64,000 nucleotides of DNA, from positions 62,001-126,000 of the forward strand of contig NZ_BCVP01000012.1 in the NCBI RefSeq assembly GCF_001591805.1, read 5' to 3'. A model generated the notes under the pieces. That model searched no databases and was not told where the DNA came from. It was given only the letters and a program-made list of their open reading frames with translations. The position numbers and the translations under genes are program-made. Each line of letters starts with the position of its first letter. Position 1 is the first letter of the stretch. Origin of the DNA: Neobacillus novalis NBRC 102450. Lineage in GTDB: Bacteria; Bacillota; Bacilli; Bacillales; Cytobacillaceae. Below, one piece after another: positions 7,450 to 16,894 of the stretch.

Positions 7450-8202
7450 ATGTCTGAAAAAAGAAACCATGCGGATTATCTTCAAAAAGCAGCCATGTAT
7501 GATTTATTAGCACAATTCTATAAATATTCCAACCCTGGCCTACACACGCATTTCTATTTAAAACACTATAAGAACATGAATAAAGCGATGAATATGATGC
7601 GTACTTATTCTCAAATCTACCAAGAAGAAGCAAAGGTTCGTTTCCTTCATACCTCTCATGATTCCCCCAATGTCGATATATATATCAATGGGAAACGGAT
7701 GATAAGAGACCTGCCATTCAAAAATGTTAGTACGGATCTTTCATTACAAGCTGGTAAATACCATATCGATATTTACCCGGCAGGGAACATGGTGGATAGT
7801 GTTTTAAATAAAAAAATTACCGTGGAGCCAGGTAAATCCTTTACACTGGCAACCATTGACCATGTCAAAAAGATGCGCCTTTTGATGTTTCAAAATCTCC
7901 CTCAGGTGCCAGCGAATGAAGCAAAGGTCCGTTTCATCCACCTATCACCAGACACTCAGCTGCTTGATATCGCCGTAAAGGACAGGGACATCGTTTTTCC
8001 AAATCTTTCCTATAAACAAGCAACAGAATATTTAGCATTAACACCGATGACCGTAGACCTCGAAGTAAGGGAAGCGGGCACCAGGACCGTTATCCTGCCC
8101 ATCCCTCAGCTTCATTTCAAGGCCAATGAAAGCTGTACAATCGTATTTTTAGGCTTAACGAAAGAAAAACCAGAATTTCAATTTATCAGCATTAGGGATT
8201 AA
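7450..8202 (+). CDS. DUF4397-domain protein
   Basis: 250 residues. After a helical N-terminal region of about 60 residues come two similar beta-rich repeats opening with AKVRFLHTSHDSPNVDIY and AKVRFIHLSPDTQLLDIA, the hallmark of DUF4397. No signal peptide or membrane segment is visible, unlike the many exported members of the family. Function is unknown. AGGAG lies 8 nt upstream of the ATG; an upstream in-frame TTG at 7432 overlaps the ribosome binding site region. The gene diverges from the rsgA leader. Confidence 0.82.
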   Translation: MSEKRNHADYLQKAAMYDLLAQFYKYSNPGLHTHFYLKHYKNMNKAMNMMRTYSQIYQEEAKVRFLHTSHDSPNVDIYINGKRMIRDLPFKNVSTDLSLQAGKYHIDIYPAGNMVDSVLNKKITVEPGKSFTLATIDHVKKMRLLMFQNLPQVPANEAKVRFIHLSPDTQLLDIAVKDRDIVFPNLSYKQATEYLALTPMTVDLEVREAGTRTVILPIPQLHFKANESCTIVFLGLTKEKPEFQFISIRD

Positions 8203-8238
8203 TTTACGATTAAAGCTTCTTAAAGTAATTGAAAAAAC

Positions 8239-8264
8239 AGGTGCCTCCAATGAACGAGGCACCT
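8239..8264. terminator. Bidirectional terminator between DUF4397 gene and ypmS
   Basis: AGGTGCCTC pairs with GAGGCACCT across an 8-nt loop. The minus-strand side has a TTTTTT tract, so it mainly ends ypmS, whose stop codon it overlaps. Confidence 0.85.
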
Positions 8265-8841
8265 ATTTAACAGGCACTAATAAGGTAAATGATATGTCAT
8301 CTTTTTTCAGATCAAATTTGTTCGCTTTAATTTTAATATCACTCTTCACCTTTAATTGCTGCATGTTCACGTAGATAAGTTTTTCATTTGGTTTAATATG
8401 CACTCCTTTTGGGAGCTTATAATTGTCACTAATTATATTTAGAACGTACGAAATTGGCAGGTTTAGGCTGCCAATCGACATCGTTTTTTGCTTTAGGATC
8501 AAGTCGCCATTTTTTAAGGCTTCTGGTTCAAATGTTAATTTCATATTTAATTGTTCACTAAAAAACGGCAAGGTTCCGTATAATTCCACTTCGTCCCCCA
8601 ATAATACCCGATAAGCAATAGGAGAATCGGCAGCTTCTTGTTTGAGATAATGATTAATAAGCTTATTTAAATCGGCTTTATTAGACTTCACATGAAAGGA
8701 AACATGATCGCCCACTGGAGCCTTCCATTTGCTTATTTCTTTATCTGCAGATGGATACATAATCAATGATATGATAATAATTGCGGATAAAAGGTTGATT
8801 GCCAACAAGACAAGAAATCCTATTTTCCATTTATTTTTCAT
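8263..8841 (-). CDS. ypmS: YpmS-family membrane-anchored protein
   Basis: 192 residues with one N-terminal membrane segment (about 7-30) and an extracytoplasmic domain matching the DUF2140/YpmS family (SFHVKSNKADLNKLINHYL, then VELYGTLPFFSEQL). Function is unknown. It follows ypmR by 5 nt, and the sco-ypmR-ypmS order is the same as in B. subtilis, which supports the assignment. Confidence 0.85.
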   Translation of the reverse strand: MKNKWKIGFLVLLAINLLSAIIIISLIMYPSADKEISKWKAPVGDHVSFHVKSNKADLNKLINHYLKQEAADSPIAYRVLLGDEVELYGTLPFFSEQLNMKLTFEPEALKNGDLILKQKTMSIGSLNLPISYVLNIISDNYKLPKGVHIKPNEKLIYVNMQQLKVKSDIKIKANKFDLKKDDISFTLLVPVK

Positions 8842-8846
8842 AAAAA

Positions 8847-9671
8847 CTAATTCTCCTCTGTCGTCACCAGATATGCTTTCTTCGCTAAATCAGGAATTAC
8901 CCGTGCTTCCATTGTCTCGTTCAATCTCTCGGCAATCAGTTCATATCCTTTGTCATTCGGATGGAAATTATCAGTAAACAAAAGATTTTCATCTGTATTT
9001 AAAAACAAATCTTCAATCGGTACAAAATAGGCATTAGGATAATTAGCAATAACGGATTGACCGGCTTGATTCCAATCGGAAACAATCTCATCCATTTCTT
9101 TAACATTAGAAAACCATTTCGAAAACGGATTGTACAGCCCGACTAATACAATTGATGTGTGTGGGTTTTCCTGAACAATCGCCTCGAAAATTTGTATTAA
9201 ATGTTGGCGGTAGGTTTCTTTTTCTTTTGTAAAAACAGGAAGCTGCAGATTGGAAAAGTTATCCTTTACTACCTTCATGATGTCATTTCCGCCAATTGTA
9301 ATTATAACCATGTCCGCCTTTTGTAAAGCAGCCTTCATTTCAGGTGTCTTTAACCTTTTTAAGAGCTGTGTCGTCCGATTTCCGGTTACCCCATAATTAT
9401 AGAAATCCACCTGCTGAATGCCTTTTTCTTTTTCAAGCATTGTTTTTAAATAGGGCAAGTAACCGCCTTGACCCGTACTATCACCCACACCCTGAGTTAA
9501 GGAGTCGCCAGCAGACAGCACGGTGAAATTCCGCGGAACGAAATCAGCAGGAATCGGGTTAAAAACTTGAGCTGCTGCCTTCTTCTCTTGATGTAGTGCC
9601 AATTGATCTGACTGACTGCAGGATGATAAGAATAATGTCGAGAGAATTAGAAGAGTGAAAAACCTTTTCAT
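8847..9671 (-). CDS. ypmR: YpmR-type SGNH/GDSL hydrolase lipoprotein
   Basis: 274 residues. The N-terminus is a lipoprotein signal with lipobox LSSC at about 14-17. Block I GDSLTQG carries the nucleophilic serine, GGND is block III, and DNFHPNDKGY holds the catalytic Asp and His of block V. It is therefore a surface-anchored esterase or lipase of the SGNH superfamily; the natural substrate is unknown. It lies upstream of ypmS in one operon. Confidence 0.9.
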   Translation of the reverse strand: MKRFFTLLILSTLFLSSCSQSDQLALHQEKKAAAQVFNPIPADFVPRNFTVLSAGDSLTQGVGDSTGQGGYLPYLKTMLEKEKGIQQVDFYNYGVTGNRTTQLLKRLKTPEMKAALQKADMVIITIGGNDIMKVVKDNFSNLQLPVFTKEKETYRQHLIQIFEAIVQENPHTSIVLVGLYNPFSKWFSNVKEMDEIVSDWNQAGQSVIANYPNAYFVPIEDLFLNTDENLLFTDNFHPNDKGYELIAERLNETMEARVIPDLAKKAYLVTTEEN

Positions 9672-9764
9672 TTTTTATTCACCTGCCTTCTAAACTAATT
9701 TTATTATAACACGACACCAATCATTCAAAACAAAAATGTACTATATCATATTCCTGGCAAAAAA

Positions 9765-9788
9765 AATAGACCCTTTTATTGGTCTATT
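9765..9788 (-). terminator. Terminator downstream of sco
   Basis: AATAGACC pairs with GGTCTATT, overlapping the sco stop codon. The minus strand continues with eight T residues. This suggests sco can be transcribed separately from ypmR-ypmS. Confidence 0.8.
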
Positions 9789-10362
9789 GTAATGCTTTAA
9801 TATCATTCATTATTTCATCAAAAGGGACATTTTGGTAGCCGTTATATGTTTTTTTAATATTCCCATCCTTGTCGACTAAATAAAGATAGACTTGATGAAT
9901 GACTTGATTGCCCTCTTCAGGTTTTTTGACAATCGTTTTGAAGTTTTTCCCCGCGTATTCTTCAATAAACTCTTGTGAATAGCCTGTTAAGAAAGTCCAA
10001 TTCTTGAAATCGACCCCAAATTGCTTGCCATACTTGGTCAATACTTCAGGAGAATCGACAGTTGGGTCGACACTAAAGGAAACAAATTCCACATCCTTTA
10101 AGCCTTCCGCTTTCACTTTTTTTTGTATTTTTGCCATATTTGACGTCATCGGTGGGCAAACATCTGCACAGCTTGTAAAGATAAAAGCTGTAATCGATAC
10201 TTTCCCCTTTAAATCTTTTAATCCATACGGCTTATTATCTTGTGTGGTCGCAGAAAAATCCTTAATCGGCCAAGTAACCTCATTTTCGATTTTCTTTTGC
10301 CCACATGCCGACACTAACAGGGTACAAATAAACAATATTAACAACAAAAACCGAATTTTCAT
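9784..10362 (-). CDS. ypmQ: SCO1/SenC-family copper chaperone lipoprotein
   Basis: 192 residues. The thioredoxin-like SCO fold is shown by the SCADVCPPM copper site (CxxxC) and the distal histidine in NQVIHQVYLY. The signal peptide ends in the lipobox VSAC, so the protein is anchored outside the membrane. SCO proteins deliver copper to, or reduce, the CuA centre of cytochrome c oxidase. The ATG at 10362 is preceded by AGGTGATAGG; a longer frame begins at 10437 without support. Confidence 0.92.
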   Translation of the reverse strand: MKIRFLLLILFICTLLVSACGQKKIENEVTWPIKDFSATTQDNKPYGLKDLKGKVSITAFIFTSCADVCPPMTSNMAKIQKKVKAEGLKDVEFVSFSVDPTVDSPEVLTKYGKQFGVDFKNWTFLTGYSQEFIEEYAGKNFKTIVKKPEEGNQVIHQVYLYLVDKDGNIKKTYNGYQNVPFDEIMNDIKALQ

Positions 10363-10440
10363 CCTATCACCTGCATACTTTTCTTTTCTATTACGTGAAT
10401 AGTCTAACAAACTTTTTGAAAAGAAGAAAGTATTCAAGCT

Positions 10441-11598
10441 TTAATCAATTACTCCTGATTTTACTATCGTGTTTTGGACATGAACATCAAATTTAACATC
10501 CTTGTATTTATCTCTCCATTCCTTTTTAGTAAGCATTTTTCCGCGATTATGTGCTATATATTCATTTCCGATCCCGATTGGATCGACTTTATTCTTTTGG
10601 AAATAGATGAGTAACTTTTTTATTTCCTTTTCCATTTCCTTACCTACCACTTTTTCTATATACTCAATATTCGCCGGTTTAGCTAAATCTAATGGCTCTG
10701 TAGCTTCTAACAACCTAGATTGGATTTTTATTGCTACCTTAAAACGGAGATTCTTTTTATCAACCAATTTGATTTTTGTATGACTGCGAATATTATCAAT
10801 ATTTAGATATAGTTTTTTGTAAACGGTCCTAAAGGCATTTCCTTCTTGATTCATGATAAGCTTTTTAAATTTGGACCGGTCAAAACCCATTTCATGTGTC
10901 CCAGATTTAAATTTATCTGATAGGATTTTCAAATAAAAAATATTGTCCCCTTTTAATTCTGCCACAGCACGATCATCCTGAAAAAGAGCGACTCCTGAAA
11001 GAATAACATTCCCGTTTTTAAGCTTAAGTATCGGTAAGACTGGATCCTTTCCATGGTCATTGTAGCGATGATTAAATTCAAATAGTGTCGGCAAAATAAG
11101 CTGCTCACTCTCGACATTTTGTTTAATTAAATTATATAGATAGGTCCCAAGATCAATTTTTTGATTCTCTTTGTCCATATTCATAATCGTAGAAGCCTTA
11201 CCATCCGTCACTGTTAAATAAACGGTATTCCCTATAGTAGGATCACGATCTAGGGCATCAACCAGTTGGACAATTCCTCGTTCCGCTAATTCCTTACTGT
11301 AAATGACACAGCGAAGCTGGCCAGATACAAGCTTTTGGTCCGTTTCAAGATTTTGCTTTTGCCTTAGAGTCTTACTCGTATTGGCTTCAACAGTAATAAT
11401 CTCGGTCAAATTTTTAGCCAAAGGATCGAACTTATGGATAACCACTGTACCTCTAATATGATTTTCTTTTTCCAAATCGTATCCCACTGCCGTACTTAAT
11501 CCCAACTTTTCTAATTGTTTTTTCTCCACACACCCTGAAATCAACATGACACATGAAAAAAGCACTGAGAGCATTTTCCATTTAAGTCGATTTGACAT
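10441..11598 (-). CDS. Ger(x)C-family germinant receptor lipoprotein (C subunit)
   Basis: 385 residues with a lipoprotein signal (lipobox ISGC at about 20-23) and the Ger(x)C body (AVGYDLEKEN, then CVIYSKELAERG). It is the extracellular lipoprotein subunit of a GerA-type nutrient germinant receptor in the spore inner membrane. It overlaps the B-subunit gene by 17 nt and is the last of three genes. Which germinant is sensed cannot be read from sequence. Confidence 0.92.
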   Translation of the reverse strand: MSNRLKWKMLSVLFSCVMLISGCVEKKQLEKLGLSTAVGYDLEKENHIRGTVVIHKFDPLAKNLTEIITVEANTSKTLRQKQNLETDQKLVSGQLRCVIYSKELAERGIVQLVDALDRDPTIGNTVYLTVTDGKASTIMNMDKENQKIDLGTYLYNLIKQNVESEQLILPTLFEFNHRYNDHGKDPVLPILKLKNGNVILSGVALFQDDRAVAELKGDNIFYLKILSDKFKSGTHEMGFDRSKFKKLIMNQEGNAFRTVYKKLYLNIDNIRSHTKIKLVDKKNLRFKVAIKIQSRLLEATEPLDLAKPANIEYIEKVVGKEMEKEIKKLLIYFQKNKVDPIGIGNEYIAHNRGKMLTKKEWRDKYKDVKFDVHVQNTIVKSGVID

Positions 11599-12703
11599 GT
11601 GATTTTTTCCTCCTTAACAACCACTTCTTCAAGTAGACAATAATGGAAAGAACGACAGGGTAACAAAATGCGGCATAAAAGCCAGCTTTTGCAATTAGAT
11701 CTGTCACAATATTCATTTGATATCTGGCCTTAATGAAGAAGGATGCTCCAAAAGCCACAATTGCAATAATCCAAATCCCCATTTTTTGCGTCCTTTTTAT
11801 GATTCTAGAAAATCCCTTTGATGATGCCCATAAGTAGAGACACAAATTAGGTAAAATAACGAGCATCCAAAAGGAGACGGCTATAAATTCAAATCTTTCA
11901 AGATTGGGAAGACGGACAATTTTTAACATCGATATCACTGGCCAAATGACCTTCCTAAGTCCATCTTCTGCAAAAAAGACTATGGATATAAAAGTGACTA
12001 GTGTATAGGTAAACGTTGTGAAGAGATTCCCAATTTGGACATAAAGAAGAGTGCGGTGTTTCTCCTTAACAAATGGATAAACAAACATGATTAATTCAAA
12101 ACCCATAATCGAAAGCGATGTCCTCTGAATACCTTTTAACATGTGTTTAATGTCCACATTCATAATTGGAAAAATATGCGTGAAGTCTGCATAACGCAAC
12201 GGGACAAATAAAACCAGGATGATCCATAAAGTCCCCATAACGGAGAGAAAAGAAACACCAACAATGACTCGAATGCCACCATGAACAGCATAAACGGCTA
12301 ACAAGATTAGGATGAATGCTAGCTGCCAGGTTGGTAAATTAGGAAAAATCCAAACCTGGACAATTTCGGTATAATTCATAAATATCACGAAGAAGCAAGC
12401 TGTCAAATAGATCATATAACCAAAACTAAGAAGATTTCCTAACCATTTTCCAAACACATCAACATGAATTCCATATAAATCAGCACTGTCATACTGCCTT
12501 AACATCATGATGATAAACCACAAGATAACAGAGGTGAGAACTCCCGCAAAGAACACGGCAATCCAGGCATCATGTTTCGCCTCTAAAAAGACAATTTTCG
12601 GCAGTCCCACAACCCCCACCCCTACTTGGACGGAGTGGATAATAAATATAAGTTGAAAAGCGTTAAAAAGTAAACTTTCCTTCGGATGTAAATTGACTTT
12701 CAT
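11582..12703 (-). CDS. GerAB/APC-family germinant receptor membrane protein (B subunit)
   Basis: 373 residues with about ten hydrophobic segments, belonging to the spore germination branch of the amino acid permease superfamily (the GerAB family). In GerA receptors this subunit binds the nutrient. A TAGGAG site precedes the ATG, 11 nt after the A-subunit stop, and it overlaps the C subunit downstream. Confidence 0.92.
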   Translation of the reverse strand: MKVNLHPKESLLFNAFQLIFIIHSVQVGVGVVGLPKIVFLEAKHDAWIAVFFAGVLTSVILWFIIMMLRQYDSADLYGIHVDVFGKWLGNLLSFGYMIYLTACFFVIFMNYTEIVQVWIFPNLPTWQLAFILILLAVYAVHGGIRVIVGVSFLSVMGTLWIILVLFVPLRYADFTHIFPIMNVDIKHMLKGIQRTSLSIMGFELIMFVYPFVKEKHRTLLYVQIGNLFTTFTYTLVTFISIVFFAEDGLRKVIWPVISMLKIVRLPNLERFEFIAVSFWMLVILPNLCLYLWASSKGFSRIIKRTQKMGIWIIAIVAFGASFFIKARYQMNIVTDLIAKAGFYAAFCYPVVLSIIVYLKKWLLRRKKSHVKST

Positions 12704-12714
12704 GTTATTCGCTC

Positions 12715-14229
12715 CTAATCATCTACATCCTTTTTTTTCGCTTTTTGGGCTGAAAATCGTTGCACATCCATTGGGTGGTTCGTTATTGGTCGTTTCGAAA
12801 GATATTGCGTTGGCACCCGGAAGAAACTATAGCCTAAGTCCTTCCATCTTAACGGATAGACAGGTGAGAGATAAGACCCACCCATCGTGTCCAATTTTAA
12901 GAGGTGAATGATGAAAAAACAAAAAGCAATCATGATACCGATTCCACCCCAAATTCCTGCTAAAAGAATGATCGGAAAACGAACCATCCTTATTGCCGTA
13001 CCCATTAAATAACTAGGAGTGGTAAAAGAGCCAAGCGCGCTAAGGGCAATAATAATAATTAAAATATTACTCGTGAACCCAGCGTCAACTGCCGCTTGTC
13101 CGATGACAATACCACCAACGATACCCATAGTTTGACCGACTTTGGTTGGAAGCCTAGCTCCTGCCTCTCGTAGGAGCTCAATAAAAAATTCAAGTAGAAG
13201 TGCCTCAAACACAGGTGGAAATGGTACATTTGCCCGAGAACGTCCCAATGAAACAAGTAATGCGGATGGAATCACCTCGTAATGGAAGGTCAAAACTGCT
13301 ACATATGCTGGTGTGAGCAGTACAGATAAAAAAGCGGCCTGTAACCGTAAAAATCGTAGAGCAAGTCCCATATTCCAGCGCATATAAACATCTTCAGTGG
13401 ACTCGAAAAAGGTAAAAAAAGGTGTTGGTCCATATAAGGCATCTGGACTCCTATCCATTAGAACAACTACTTTTCCTCTCATTAAGGCAATCGTGACCCT
13501 GTCGGGAAGTTCTGTTGTCACTAATTGCGGGAAAACGGTCCAACTATTATTTTCAATTAATTGCCCAAGGACTGTTGCGCCAGCAACATGGTCAATCTCA
13601 AGTTGATTAATTTTATCTCGAAATCCATTCACGTGTTCTTCGGCTGCGATGTCTTTAATATAAATTAGCTTCACCTTGGATTTCGATCTAGTTCCAACCG
13701 TCAAATCTTCCATGCATAGGTTAAGATCATTTAGGTTGTGTCTTATAATATTTATATTTCCAATAAGTGATTCTGTAAAAGCAATTTTAGGGCCATAAAC
13801 AAGTGATTCCGTCTCAGCTTTTTCAATGCCCCTTTCAACCGTCTTACTTACATCAGCTTGTAATCCGTATGGATGTCCTTCAACATAAATGTAAACCTTA
13901 CCTTCGATAATTCCTGTGACGACCTCATTTAATTGATTAACTGCTGACAAATCTGAAATAGGCAGTAATTGAGCAATTGCTTCGCAGGTCCATTCCATTT
14001 GTGTATTCTTTTGAATCGGAGCGATAATAAAATCATCTAGACTAGGTTTATTAACTAAGCTATCCATAAAACAAAAAACTAGCTCTTGTTTATCTTTTTT
14101 TAAGGTTCTAAAGGTAAGGTCAGAACCAGCCTTTAGTTCGCTTTTTATTTGTTCCTTAAGTTCATCAATAATGAAACTATGAGCTTTTGAAGGTTCTTGC
14201 GATTTTTTTCCTAGCAACCATTTAATCAT
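12715..14229 (-). CDS. GerA-family germinant receptor protein (A subunit)
   Basis: 504 residues: a soluble N-terminal region of about 280 residues, then a conserved cluster of membrane segments from RFLRLQAAFLSVLLTPAYVA onward and a polar C-terminus ending in a Lys/Asp-rich stretch. The family motif LMRGKVVVLMDRSPDALYGP is present. GerA proteins oligomerise into ion channels triggered by nutrients in germinating spores. The ATG at 14229 has AAAGGTG upstream; a TTG at 14289 gives a longer frame but has no ribosome binding site. Confidence 0.92.
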   Translation of the reverse strand: MIKWLLGKKSQEPSKAHSFIIDELKEQIKSELKAGSDLTFRTLKKDKQELVFCFMDSLVNKPSLDDFIIAPIQKNTQMEWTCEAIAQLLPISDLSAVNQLNEVVTGIIEGKVYIYVEGHPYGLQADVSKTVERGIEKAETESLVYGPKIAFTESLIGNINIIRHNLNDLNLCMEDLTVGTRSKSKVKLIYIKDIAAEEHVNGFRDKINQLEIDHVAGATVLGQLIENNSWTVFPQLVTTELPDRVTIALMRGKVVVLMDRSPDALYGPTPFFTFFESTEDVYMRWNMGLALRFLRLQAAFLSVLLTPAYVAVLTFHYEVIPSALLVSLGRSRANVPFPPVFEALLLEFFIELLREAGARLPTKVGQTMGIVGGIVIGQAAVDAGFTSNILIIIIALSALGSFTTPSYLMGTAIRMVRFPIILLAGIWGGIGIMIAFCFFIIHLLKLDTMGGSYLSPVYPLRWKDLGYSFFRVPTQYLSKRPITNHPMDVQRFSAQKAKKKDVDD

Positions 14230-14293
14230 TGGCAACACCTTTGAATATTGATTTCTTTTAGGATTACCAAAAATTTTATTTTTACCCAAATAA

Positions 14294-14326
14294 AAGACTG
14301 GATGGTGTCAGGCACCATCCAGTCTT
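14294..14326 (-). terminator. Terminator of degV
   Basis: A perfect 14-bp stem with loop TCAGG, followed on the minus strand by TTATTTGGG. It separates degV from the germination operon. Confidence 0.85.
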
Positions 14327-14333
14327 GAGATTC

Positions 14334-15176
14334 TTATTCAAAATAATACATTAAGGCAAGTGCACCCGGTCCTGTATGGGTGCTGACAATTGGGCCGGTG
14401 TAGTCGATTTCAATATCCTGAAACCCAGTTAATTCATTTATTGCTTCTTTTATCTTTTTAGATAACCCATATGCTTCAGCGTGAGCAATTCCGACACCGC
14501 GAATGGTTTTTCCTTTAACATCTTCGGCAAACTGCTTGGCCAAGAATTTAACAACCTGTGAATGACTGCGCACCTTCGTAACCGGTGTATATTCTGCATC
14601 TTCAAGCGATGCTATCGGTTTGATGTTTAATAGCGAGCCGATAAACGCCTTTCCTTTACCGATACGCCCGCCCTTTACAAGATTCTCTAATGTGTCAACC
14701 ATTATGTATAATTTTGTAGACTGGCGGATTGTCTCGATATGGTCGAGAATTTCCGCCATGCTCTTCCCTTGTTTTGCAAGCACAGCAGCTTCCTTCACCT
14801 GAAAGGAAAGGGCTTTCGAAATAAACTTGGAATCAACCACCGATACGTTGGTTTCGGTCATTTGCGCAGCACTTTCAGCTGAGCGCACCGTTCCGCTCAG
14901 CTTGCCAGTCATATGGATGGATAGGACTTCATAGCCCTCTTTCCCAAGGCGGTCATAGACTTCAAGAAAGGCGCCGGTTGAAGGCTGTGAGCTTTTCGGC
15001 AGTTCTTTAGAGCTGCTCATATTTTCAATAAATTCAGCCGGTTCTAAGTCAACCCGGTCTAAATAGGTTTCTCCATTTATCGTTATTGCTAAAGGCACAA
15101 CAATAATGCCCAGCTTTTCAGCTGCTTCTTTTGAAATATCCAATGTTGAATCGGTGACAATTTTTATTTTGCTCAT
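14334..15176 (-). CDS. DegV-family fatty-acid-binding protein
   Basis: 280 residues. DegV/FakB signatures are VTDSTLDIS at the N-terminus, SSQPSTGAF in the middle, and SKFISKALSFQ and GRIGKGKAFIGSLLNIKP in the core. Such proteins hold a fatty acid and, as FakB, present it to the kinase FakA. No kinase gene is nearby. A second degV lies at 48565-49410, which fits the usual multiple copies with different acyl preferences. Confidence 0.92.
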   Translation of the reverse strand: MSKIKIVTDSTLDISKEAAEKLGIIVVPLAITINGETYLDRVDLEPAEFIENMSSSKELPKSSQPSTGAFLEVYDRLGKEGYEVLSIHMTGKLSGTVRSAESAAQMTETNVSVVDSKFISKALSFQVKEAAVLAKQGKSMAEILDHIETIRQSTKLYIMVDTLENLVKGGRIGKGKAFIGSLLNIKPIASLEDAEYTPVTKVRSHSQVVKFLAKQFAEDVKGKTIRGVGIAHAEAYGLSKKIKEAINELTGFQDIEIDYTGPIVSTHTGPGALALMYYFE

Positions 15177-15289
15177 ACATTCACATCCCTACGAATACTG
15201 CTTAGTATTATACAGGTTTAACCTACTGAATGAAACACAATCTATCGGCACCTTTAATAGTTAAACTATTCAAAATGGTAAAACAAAAA

Positions 15290-15310
15290 GAGCATCGGAA
15301 CCCGATACTC
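15290..15310 (-). terminator. Terminator of ypmP
   Basis: GAGnATCGG pairs with CCGATnCTC and is followed on the minus strand by TTTTTGTTTT, 8 nt beyond the ypmP stop. Confidence 0.75.
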
Positions 15311-15318
15311 GAATGGAA

Positions 15319-15570
15319 TTATGCGTTATTCTTTAGTTCTCCAACCTTAAATAATTGCTCATACTCTGGCCACTTCATGACCTTTTTCATATAATCTTTA
15401 AAGGAGTAGCATCTTTTCGGGAATTTCTCCCGGCAAATCGACGTTAGAAACGTCTGTAAACGGACTTGGATCATAAATTTATACGTGCTATCTTCCTCCA
15501 ATACAGGAATCTCCATGACTTTAACCTTCTGTCCAACATCAGTTTTGAACTCTAGGCTTTTCAATAACAA
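15319..15570 (-). CDS. ypmP: YpmP-family (DUF2535) small protein
   Basis: From the TTG at 15570 the protein has 83 residues beginning LLLKSLEFKTDVGQKVKV, the usual start and size of DUF2535/YpmP; AAAGAGG lies 9 nt upstream. The frame can be extended to 15624, but that part contains a TATAAT (about 15605-15600) likely to be the promoter. Function is unknown. Confidence 0.78.
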   Translation of the reverse strand: MLLKSLEFKTDVGQKVKVMEIPVLEEDSTYKFMIQVRLQTFLTSICREKFPKRCYSFKDYMKKVMKWPEYEQLFKVGELKNNA

Positions 15571-15683
15571 AATATCAATCCTCTTTTTCACCCGTTTGAC
15601 TATATTATACACCCAATCCACCACGAAATGTGTCTAATTATGATTGGTTTACTAAATTTTTGTGAATTTTTTACATCAAAAAA

Positions 15684-15704
15684 CAGACCACAGTCCTTGG
15701 TCTG
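15684..15704 (-). terminator. Terminator of small zinc-ribbon gene
   Basis: CAGACCA pairs with TGGTCTG across a 7-nt loop, with TTTTTTG following on the minus strand. Confidence 0.8.
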
Positions 15705-15706
15705 TC

Positions 15707-15937
15707 TTAGTCAAATGATTTGAATAAATAAGGGCTCACCTGTGGCTCGGATTTCTGGTTAGGTTGGGCAGAGCGTTTTTTGATTAAATACAATTGTGGC
15801 TTTATTCGTCTGCGGGTTTCAGCGTCGTGGGGTCTTTCATGGGTGAGGTCATTGCTGCAAGTTGGGCAGAGCCATCGGTCTGAAATACTGCTGCTGAAGG
15901 ATGGTTGATGGCATTTTGGGCAGAGTTTAGAATACAT
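15707..15937 (-). CDS. Small zinc-ribbon protein of unknown function
   Basis: 76 residues with two CPxC pairs (Cys6/Cys9 in LCPKC and a CPTC about 15 residues later), the spacing of a compact zinc ribbon. The C-terminal half is basic and polar with no membrane segment. GGAG stands 8 nt before the ATG, and a terminator follows, so the gene is likely real. I do not recognise the family beyond the zinc ribbon. Confidence 0.72.
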   Translation of the reverse strand: MYSKLCPKCHQPSFSSSISDRWLCPTCSNDLTHERPHDAETRRRIKPQLYLIKKRSAQPNQKSEPQVSPYLFKSFD

Positions 15938-16017
15938 TTAAACAACTCCAATGCTATATTTTTTTGGACTTTTCATTTGTTTTTATAAAGGTTATGTATT
16001 CATAAATATAAAATAGA

Positions 16018-16048
16018 CCCTGATTTAGCAAATTTCAAAAACCAAGGC
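16018..16048 (-). terminator. Probable terminator of the matrix operon
   Basis: CCTTGGTTT can pair with AAATCAGGG (two G-U pairs) after the last gene of the operon, followed on the minus strand by TCTATTTTATATTT. The stem is weaker than the others in the window. Confidence 0.5.
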
Positions 16049-16052
16049 CCTC

Positions 16053-16667
16053 TTATACTCGTTTCACTATTTTTCTACGTTTCTTAATTATGAATTGAAG
16101 TATAGAACCTGTTAAAACTAATACTGCTCCAGCTACCAGAATATTAAACATATTGGTTCCGGTTTCGGGAAGTTTAGGTCCATTAACTGGAAGTGTACCA
16201 CCCAATGTTCCTTCTACATAGAACTTAAACTGAAACTCGCAGCTCAATCTTTGAAAATCATTTCCGAGATCACTAGGAAAATAGATACTAAAAGTAAGGT
16301 CTTCATTAGTACTACTTTTTAATATTCTAGAATCTAGTTTTTTATAGTCATTTAATTTACCCTTATAAAGTTCACCAGACTTATCAGTTACTGTTAAAAC
16401 CAATTCATTATAAATCTTTTCAGATCCTGTTAAAAAACGATGTGTAAAAAGATACTTAAAGTCTTTTGTTCCATTATTTTGGACTTTTATTACTTTCATA
16501 TATGTGTCTCCTGGTTTAGCATTGCTTATATCAAAAAAGACCTTATTTGGGCTTGTTGAAATATCAATTTCTTTTTCAACTCCTTTAGCATTCGCATATT
16601 TTATGGGAGAAGAAAAGAAAATGAAAAAAGCTACTAGTAAAAGCAAAAACATTATTTTCTTTTGCAT
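16053..16667 (-). CDS. LPXTG-anchored TasA/camelysin-like matrix protein
   Basis: 204 residues. A signal peptide (about 1-27) precedes a domain containing VFFDISNAKPGDTYMKVIKVQNNGTKDF, which parallels the IKPGDT...LNNDGSLDI stretch of the CalY protein encoded upstream. The C-terminus has a complete sortase signal: LPETG, a hydrophobic segment and the tail KKRRKIVKRV. It is the last gene of the tapA-sipW-calY operon, so a role in anchoring or capping the fibres at the wall is inferred. The ATG at 16667 has GAGGAGATACAGTT upstream. Confidence 0.8.
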   Translation of the reverse strand: MQKKIMFLLLLVAFFIFFSSPIKYANAKGVEKEIDISTSPNKVFFDISNAKPGDTYMKVIKVQNNGTKDFKYLFTHRFLTGSEKIYNELVLTVTDKSGELYKGKLNDYKKLDSRILKSSTNEDLTFSIYFPSDLGNDFQRLSCEFQFKFYVEGTLGGTLPVNGPKLPETGTNMFNILVAGAVLVLTGSILQFIIKKRRKIVKRV

Positions 16668-16849
16668 AACTGTATCTCCTCGAATCCCCATTTACTTAGA
16701 AAAAGGTGGGTTTAATCGCTTTCTTTTCGGCACATACACTTTTCTCTCCTAAAAAAATAAAAATGAATTAACTGGCTATAATAATAAATCTTATCTACTT
16801 TGCAAATATCACTTTAATATTTATGGAAAATATCTCACAATGTTAGAAT

Positions 16850-16885
16850 TACCAAAAGGCAGGAATCAGTCCCCACCTTTTGGTA
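16850..16885 (-). promoter_or_regulatory. Hairpin between calY and the LPXTG gene
   Basis: A perfect 10-bp stem (TACCAAAAGG with CCTTTTGGTA) and a 16-nt loop that can pair further, 10 nt after the calY stop. No T-tract follows on the minus strand, so it is better explained as a 3'-end stabiliser or partial terminator that keeps calY mRNA above that of the next gene. Confidence 0.6.
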
Positions 16886-16894
16886 AAAACGCTA